From positions 1-45,164 of the forward strand of contig CAKOXI010000009.1 in NCBI GenBank assembly GCA_934130045.1: a stretch of DNA of 45,164 nt, read 5' to 3'. The position numbers and the translations under genes were made by a program. Positions 40,098 to 45,164 of the stretch are shown piece after piece (position 1 is the first letter of the stretch; each line of letters starts with the position of its first letter). The DNA comes from an uncultured Bacilli bacterium (GTDB lineage Bacteria > Bacillota_I > Bacilli_A > RF39 > UBA660). The notes beneath the pieces were generated by a model. That model was not told the origin of the DNA and made no database searches. It worked only from the letters and a program-made list of their open reading frames with translations.

Positions 40098-40124
40098 GAA
40101 AAACTATACAATTAAGTATAGTTT
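40098..40124 (-). terminator. Terminator of tilS-ftsH
   Basis: AAACTATAC and GTATAGTTT form a 9-bp stem with a 6-base loop, followed by TTC after a short T-run. Confidence 0.75.
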
Positions 40125-40133
40125 AAAATTTTA

Positions 40134-42119
40134 TTATTGTTTATTGTTTAAGGAATCAATTAATTCTTCCTTTGTCATTTTGGAATAACCCTTAATATCC
40201 ATTTCTTTTGCTTTTTCTTTAAGTTCTGCAACAGTCATGTCTTCATATTTTTTTAAAGATGGTTGTGAATCAATTTCATCATCTTTAGGCATCTTTCCAT
40301 GTTGTACCAAATAATCAATTTGTTCTTTTGTAATTGTTTCATATTCTAATAATGTTTCGGCTATTAACTTCAATAAATCCCTATTTTCATTAATAATCTT
40401 TTTAGTTACTTCATATTGTTCACTAATTATTTTTCTGATTTCTTCATCTATTTGAAAAGCAACTTGACTTGAAAAGTTTCTACTTTTATTATAATCTCTA
40501 CCTAAGAATACACTTGATTCTTGATGTTCAAACTGAACTGGTCCTAAGCTACTCATTCCATATTCAGTTACCATAGCTCTAGCGATTTTAGTTGCTTTTT
40601 CAAAATCGTTATGTGCTCCTGTTGTAATTTCATTAAATACTACTTCTTCTGCAACTCTTCCGCCTAATAGACCACTAATTGTTTCTAATAATTCTTTTTT
40701 TGTTGATAAATAAGTTTCTTCTTTTGGCATCATTAAATTATAACCGCCTGCTTGACCACGAGGAACTATTGTAATTTTTTGTACATCATTTGCACCATCT
40801 AATTTTAAACCAATTACTGCATGACCAGCCTCATGATATGCAACTGTTTTCTTTTCTTTTTCAGTATATTTATGACTTTTTTTAGCTGGTCCCATTAAAA
40901 CACGATCATGGGCCTCATCAATTTCTTCCATTGTAATCATTTTTTTATTACGTCTAACAGTTAATAAAGCTGCCTCATTTAATAAATTTTCAAGATCTGC
41001 GCCACTTAGTCCGACTGTTCTTTTAGCAATATTTTTTAAATTAACATCCTTAGCAAAAGTCTTACCTTTAGCATGAACTTCTAATATTTCTTCACGACCC
41101 TTTGCATCAGGTAAATTAACTGTTACTTGTCTATCAAATCTTCCTGGTCTTAATAAAGCTGGATCCAAAACATCTGGTCTATTTGTTGCTGCTATAATAA
41201 TAATTCCTTCATTAGCACCAAAACCATCCATCTCAGTTAACAACTGATTTAAAGTTTGTTCACGTTCATCATGACCACCACCAAGACCTGCACCTCTTTG
41301 GCGACCTACTGCATCTATTTCATCAATAAAAATTAAGCATGGTGCATTATGTTTTGCTTGTTTAAACATATCACGTACACGAGATGCACCTACACCTACA
41401 AATAATTCTACAAAGTCAGATCCACTAATAAAATAAAATGGAACATTTGCTTCGCCTGCTACAGCACGTGCTAATAAAGTTTTTCCTGTTCCTGGAGGAC
41501 CAACAAGTAATACACCTTTTGGAATTCTAGCTCCCATTGATTGAAATCTTTTAGGATTCTTTAAAAAGTCTATTAATTCCTGAACTTCTTCTTTTTCTTC
41601 TGATAATCCAGCAACATCTTTAAAAGATACTTTATTATTATCTTCATTTAATCTTGCTCGGCTTTTTCCAAAATCCATAGATTTATTTGCTGAACCCATT
41701 TGTTTTGTTATAAAAAAGAAAGCAAATCCTACTAATATAACCATTGGAAGTACATTAATTATAAACAATAGTAATGTACTTGATTCTGGGTCAGTAGAAA
41801 CTTCTAATTTAAATTTTTTAGAATCTCCTAATTGCATAATTCTATCTATTACTTCATCTGAAAGTGGTACTCTTAAAAAGAATGTTTCACCCTCACTATA
41901 ATTTTTCATAGAACCAGTAATTTCATACACACTAGCTCTTGACTTTGGAGTAATGTATATTTCTTCTATTTTTTCTTCCTCAACATTTTGAATAAATTCA
42001 TCGTATGATAAATAATTTACTTTTTCTGAAGCAATATTTACCAAATAAAATATTACTAATATAAATAATATTAATAATGAATATGATAAAATGCCTTTTT
42101 TTGCTGTTTTTTTATTCAT
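40134..42119 (-). CDS. ftsH: ATP-dependent zinc metalloprotease FtsH with C-terminal Rho_N/HeH-like extension
   Basis: 661 residues. Two membrane helices (about 10-30 and 115-138) flank an extracytoplasmic domain. The AAA+ domain has GPPGTGKT and LIFIDEIDAVGR, the SRH region RPDVLDPALLRPGRFDRQ, and the zinc protease site HEAGH. It degrades membrane and short-lived proteins as a hexamer. The last 34 residues (MTVAELKEKAKEMDIKGYSK and on) form a short helix-extended loop-helix of the Rho_N/SAP-like type, not usual for FtsH. GGAGG precedes the ATG, 11 bases after tilS. Confidence 0.97.
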   Translation of the reverse strand: MNKKTAKKGILSYSLLILFILVIFYLVNIASEKVNYLSYDEFIQNVEEEKIEEIYITPKSRASVYEITGSMKNYSEGETFFLRVPLSDEVIDRIMQLGDSKKFKLEVSTDPESSTLLLFIINVLPMVILVGFAFFFITKQMGSANKSMDFGKSRARLNEDNNKVSFKDVAGLSEEKEEVQELIDFLKNPKRFQSMGARIPKGVLLVGPPGTGKTLLARAVAGEANVPFYFISGSDFVELFVGVGASRVRDMFKQAKHNAPCLIFIDEIDAVGRQRGAGLGGGHDEREQTLNQLLTEMDGFGANEGIIIIAATNRPDVLDPALLRPGRFDRQVTVNLPDAKGREEILEVHAKGKTFAKDVNLKNIAKRTVGLSGADLENLLNEAALLTVRRNKKMITMEEIDEAHDRVLMGPAKKSHKYTEKEKKTVAYHEAGHAVIGLKLDGANDVQKITIVPRGQAGGYNLMMPKEETYLSTKKELLETISGLLGGRVAEEVVFNEITTGAHNDFEKATKIARAMVTEYGMSSLGPVQFEHQESSVFLGRDYNKSRNFSSQVAFQIDEEIRKIISEQYEVTKKIINENRDLLKLIAETLLEYETITKEQIDYLVQHGKMPKDDEIDSQPSLKKYEDMTVAELKEKAKEMDIKGYSKMTKEELIDSLNNKQ

Positions 42120-42130
42120 TATATTCCTCC

Positions 42131-43456
42131 TTAATAATACTTAAGTATTATATCATAATTTTTTTCATTTGTTTTATCAAATTTAGATTTTTTTAATCCA
42201 GGTAGCCAAACAATATCATTATTAGAATCAACAACTATTGGCCAACTTTCTCTTTCAGGCATACTAATTTTTGAATCTATAAAAATATCATTAATTTTTT
42301 TTCTTCCAAGCATTCCTTTCACATACATTTTATCACCATTTTTTCTAGTCCTAACATATAATGGTAATTTTATTTCATCACTTTTTAAAAAACATACATT
42401 ATTATCTTTTAAAGTGGTTTTATCAACAATTTCTATATTTTTACCATTTGGTAAATTTATATTATTGCTTAATTCAAAAATATATTCATTTGCTTTAACT
42501 TCATCATATACAAAAACCAATGAATTATATGTTTTTATAGCTTTTAAACCATTTGGCAAGTAAATTGTTGCATTGGGCTTCTTTGATTTCATCATATTAT
42601 GAATCAGTTCAACATGATGATCCGTTATTAACATTAAATCATCTTGATAAATATTTTCTAATATAGAATAAATAATTTTTGTTTGAATTAAATTTTCTTC
42701 ATTAAAAAATAATTCTATATTAAGCATCCCTTGAACATATATTTTTTTTATTTTCTTTTGAACTATTTTATTAATGTAATCATCATATTCTAATAATGTT
42801 TTACTAAATTTATAAAATTTGGCATGAACATTTGGGTCTTCCTTTTTAAAAAAAGGCAAAGCATATTTTCTATAACGATTTCTAGTATATACATCCTTTA
42901 GGTTTGAACCATCTATTACATAATTAATTTTATGCCTTTTATCATATTTTTCTATTTCTATTTTAGTTAAATGAATTAACGGTCTTACTATTGTATAGTC
43001 ATTCATTTTTAAAATTTCTGAAAATCCACTGTATCCTTTTAATGTAGAACCTCTCACAATTCTCATTAAAATTGTTTCCATTAAATCATCACCATGATGA
43101 GCTGTAAACAAGTATCTAGATTTATATTTTTTTACAATATCTCTAAAAAAGTCATATCTTTTAATTCTTGCTTCATTATGAAAATTGTCATCACCGTAAT
43201 CTTCAATTTTCATACTTTCAAAAACTACACCATGTTGCATACAAAAATTTTTTACAAAAATCAACTCAGACTCGCTTTCTTTTCTAACATTATGATTCAC
43301 ATGAGCACAAACAACAGTAATATCAATAGCCTTTTTTATTCTTGTTAATAAATGCAATAATGCCATTGAATCTGGTCCTCCAGACACGGCTACTATAACT
43401 GTTTCATTATAATGTAAATCTAGTTCATTTAAAATATATTTGTATGCTTCTTCCAT
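42131..43456 (-). CDS. tilS: tRNA(Ile)-lysidine synthase
   Basis: 441 residues. PP-loop VAVSGGPDSMALLHLL at the start, CAHVNHNVRKESESE, then the substrate-binding middle and the C-terminal TilS domain (KMYVKGMLGRKKINDIFID). It makes lysidine at C34 of the CAU-anticodon tRNA(Ile), essential to read AUA in an AT-rich genome. GAGGGG precedes the ATG. It pairs with ftsH as in Bacillus, although hprT, often between them, is missing. Confidence 0.97.
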   Translation of the reverse strand: MEEAYKYILNELDLHYNETVIVAVSGGPDSMALLHLLTRIKKAIDITVVCAHVNHNVRKESESELIFVKNFCMQHGVVFESMKIEDYGDDNFHNEARIKRYDFFRDIVKKYKSRYLFTAHHGDDLMETILMRIVRGSTLKGYSGFSEILKMNDYTIVRPLIHLTKIEIEKYDKRHKINYVIDGSNLKDVYTRNRYRKYALPFFKKEDPNVHAKFYKFSKTLLEYDDYINKIVQKKIKKIYVQGMLNIELFFNEENLIQTKIIYSILENIYQDDLMLITDHHVELIHNMMKSKKPNATIYLPNGLKAIKTYNSLVFVYDEVKANEYIFELSNNINLPNGKNIEIVDKTTLKDNNVCFLKSDEIKLPLYVRTRKNGDKMYVKGMLGRKKINDIFIDSKISMPERESWPIVVDSNNDIVWLPGLKKSKFDKTNEKNYDIILKYY

Positions 43457-43477
43457 TTATAAACACCCCTCACATCA

Positions 43478-43506
43478 ATTTTAATACAAAAAATTATGTT
43501 TTTCAA
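43478..43506 (-). promoter_or_regulatory. Sigma-A promoter of tilS-ftsH
   Basis: TTGAAA (43501-43506), 17-nt spacer, TAAAAT (43478-43483). Confidence 0.75.
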
Positions 43507-43534
43507 TATAAAGTCTTGGTTTTTCTAATGATTT

Positions 43535-44194
43535 TTACTTATCTGACCAATCTATCTCTCCAAGATTATTGTCTTTTAAAAATTTGTTTATTTTAGAAAA
43601 TGGTTTACTCTTAAAAAATCCCCTATTTGCTGACAGTGGAGAAGGATGAGCAGATTCTATAATATAATGTTTTTTATTGGTTATAAGATATTTTTTACTT
43701 CGTGCATAACTTCCCCATAAAACAAAAACAACAGGGGTATCTTTCTTGTTTATAGCTCGAATTATATTATCTGTAAATATTTCCCAACCTTTATCCTTAT
43801 GTGATAGAGGTTTATCTTTTTCAACAGTCATTATAGAGTTTAAAAGTAGTACCCCCTCTTTCGCCCAACAAGTCAAATCGTTATTATGTTTTACTATACC
43901 TAAATCATCGTATAACTCTTTAAAAATATTATTTAATGATGGTGGTCTTTTTATACCATTTTTTACAGAAAATGATAATCCATGTGCCTCATTTTCACCA
44001 TGATAAGGATCCTGACCTATTATGACAACTTTTATGTCTTTATAATCAGTATATCTTAATGCATTAAATATATTTTCATATTTAGGAAATATGATCTTAT
44101 GTTTATACTCATTTTTTACAAATATACCCAACTTTCTAAAATAATCACTTTTAAATTCAGTTTCTAATATTGGATCCCAAGTTTTATTTATCAT
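43535..44194 (-). CDS. ung: Uracil-DNA glycosylase
   Basis: 219 residues from the preferred ATG. Catalytic GQDPYHGENEAHGLSFSV with the general-base Asp, and the DNA-binding loop HPSPLSANRGF. It removes uracil from DNA. Upstream in-frame starts at 44203 (GTG) and 44200 overlap rsmA further; GGGTGAT lies 5 bases before ATG 44194. Its coding start overlaps the rsmA end, suggesting coupled translation. Confidence 0.96.
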   Translation of the reverse strand: MINKTWDPILETEFKSDYFRKLGIFVKNEYKHKIIFPKYENIFNALRYTDYKDIKVVIIGQDPYHGENEAHGLSFSVKNGIKRPPSLNNIFKELYDDLGIVKHNNDLTCWAKEGVLLLNSIMTVEKDKPLSHKDKGWEIFTDNIIRAINKKDTPVVFVLWGSYARSKKYLITNKKHYIIESAHPSPLSANRGFFKSKPFSKINKFLKDNNLGEIDWSDK

Positions 44195-45029
44195 GTTCAT
44201 CACCCATTGCTAAGGAATTTGCTATTTCAACAAAAATATTAATTGGTAATTGTTCTGCTCTTGCATTTAAATCAAAATTATATTTTTTTAGTACAGTTTC
44301 AACTGTAAGTAAATCATAATTTTTTAAGTTGTTTCTTAAATTCTTTCTTTTTTGAGTAAAACTATCTTTTATTAACTTAAAAAATATTTGTTCATCTATT
44401 AATTCTAATTTTTTTTCTTTTTTTGAAAATTCTACTACAATACTATCAACATTTGGTTTTGGCATAAATACATTTCTACTAACATCCATAATTTTTCTTA
44501 CATCAAAATAATAATTTAAATATATAGATAAAGAATTATAATCCTTTGAATTTGGTTCTGCTCTAAATCTATCTCCTACTTCTTTTTGAACCATAACAAC
44601 TATTTTATCAACAGAAATGTTACTATCTATTATTTTCATTATTATAGGTGTTGTTATATAATATGGTAAATTAGCAATAACATATAATTTTTTATAATTA
44701 TATTCTTTTATATCATTGACAACATTTGACTTTAAAAAATCTATATATTTAATTGTAATATTATTAAAATCACCCAATTTATTATCTAGTATTGGTTTTA
44801 GACTTTCATCTATTTCATAACATAATACATTTTTTGCATTTTGCGCTAACTTTTCAGTTAAAGCACCTGCTCCTACACCTATTTCAATAACCAATGTTTC
44901 ATTATCAACTTTAGATTTATTTACAATTGAATTTATTATATTTTCATCAATAATAAAATTTTGACCAAATTTTTTCTTAAAATTGAAGTCATATTTATTA
45001 ATTGTATTTTTTAATTCATTAATAGTCAT
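44184..45029 (-). CDS. rsmA: 16S rRNA (A1518/A1519) dimethyltransferase RsmA/KsgA
   Basis: 281 residues. Start TINELKNTINKYDF then KKFGQNFIIDENI, SAM-binding VIEIGVGAGALTEKLA, catalytic NLPYYITTPI and the C-terminal DSFTQKRKNLRNNLK. It dimethylates two adenines in helix 45 as a late 30S checkpoint. The second ATG (45029) is preferred over 45044 because GGGATGTGA precedes it. A TATAAT lies about 20 bases upstream, but no good -35 box was found. Confidence 0.96.
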   Translation of the reverse strand: MTINELKNTINKYDFNFKKKFGQNFIIDENIINSIVNKSKVDNETLVIEIGVGAGALTEKLAQNAKNVLCYEIDESLKPILDNKLGDFNNITIKYIDFLKSNVVNDIKEYNYKKLYVIANLPYYITTPIIMKIIDSNISVDKIVVMVQKEVGDRFRAEPNSKDYNSLSIYLNYYFDVRKIMDVSRNVFMPKPNVDSIVVEFSKKEKKLELIDEQIFFKLIKDSFTQKRKNLRNNLKNYDLLTVETVLKKYNFDLNARAEQLPINIFVEIANSLAMGDEHDK

Positions 45030-45087
45030 TTTTTCACATCCCATAATATTATATAATTAATTTTAGAAAAAAAAAAGTAAAAAAAAG

Positions 45088-45164
45088 AGAGACTGCTGAA
45101 AAAGTAGTTAAAATTAAAACTGATATTTAGAATTTATTTTCTATTTATTAGTTTTTTTAATTAA
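45088..45164 (+). mobile_element. Possible terminus of an insertion sequence (IS1182-like)
   Basis: AGAGACTGCTGAAAAAGTAG starts abruptly after an A-rich stretch and resembles the terminal repeats of some IS1182-type elements. The following 55 bases are non-coding and the window ends. Nothing else of the element is visible, so this is a weak call. Confidence 0.25.

Overview
The window is a very A+T-rich, origin-proximal piece of a low-GC Firmicutes (Bacillota, class Bacilli) chromosome. It probably comes from an uncultured gut-type lineage close to the Erysipelotrichales/RF39/Mollicutes side. Three things point there: the Gram-positive S10-spc-alpha gene order with zinc-type S14, L36 and S18; absence of rpmD (L30), as in Mollicutes; and ordinary use of UGA as a stop (secY ends in TGA), so this is not a mycoplasma with code 4. 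Almost every gene lies on the minus strand. Both ends look like insertion-sequence DNA (a frameshifted ISL3-type transposase on the left, a possible IS terminus on the right), so the window may be a whole assembly contig bounded by repeats.

Layout. 1-3300 is accessory and decayed: the ISL3 remnant, a tyrosyl-tRNA synthetase tail joined to a frameshifted AMP-ligase fragment, other ORF debris, and three intact genes of unknown function, one with an HEXXH zinc-protease motif. 3.5-7.2 kb holds a calcium-type P-type ATPase and an Rpn/PD-(D/E)XK nuclease-like gene with a perfect sigma-A promoter and an apparently leaderless start. 7.3-17.8 kb is an envelope-related region: a lipoprotein with a propeller-like part and a C39-like peptidase domain, an HTH protein, a stand-alone Clp-type AAA+ module next to a thioredoxin-like lipoprotein, a triple-LysM protein divergent from a CotY/CotZ-like spore-coat protein, a repeat-bearing zinc-ribbon membrane protein, a DUF368 (undecaprenyl-phosphate translocase type) protein, an SDR enzyme, a Tim44-like protein and a CAP-domain protein.

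17.8-31.4 kb is the complete ribosomal-protein run rpsJ to rplQ with secY, adk, infA and rpoA. It starts from a clear sigma-A promoter with a long structured leader and ends at a terminator that overlaps the rplQ stop. map and rpmD are missing. 31.4-34.5 kb carries an orphan plus-strand gene flanked by inverted repeats, a CIRCE-controlled hsp20, the rpsF-ssb-rpsR operon with a structured leader, and a BI-1/YccA membrane protein. 34.6-40.0 kb resembles the Bacillus region near oriC: ychF, an AbgT-family transporter, then parA-parB-mscS-DUF951 as one overlapping operon. 40.1-45.0 kb contains tilS-ftsH, with an unusual Rho_N/HeH-like tail on FtsH, and rsmA-ung.

Several minus-strand terminators start within or directly at the stop codon. 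The best-supported signals are sigma-A promoters with 16-17 nt spacers, many followed by strong Shine-Dalgarno sequences. No tRNA, rRNA or CRISPR array was seen.
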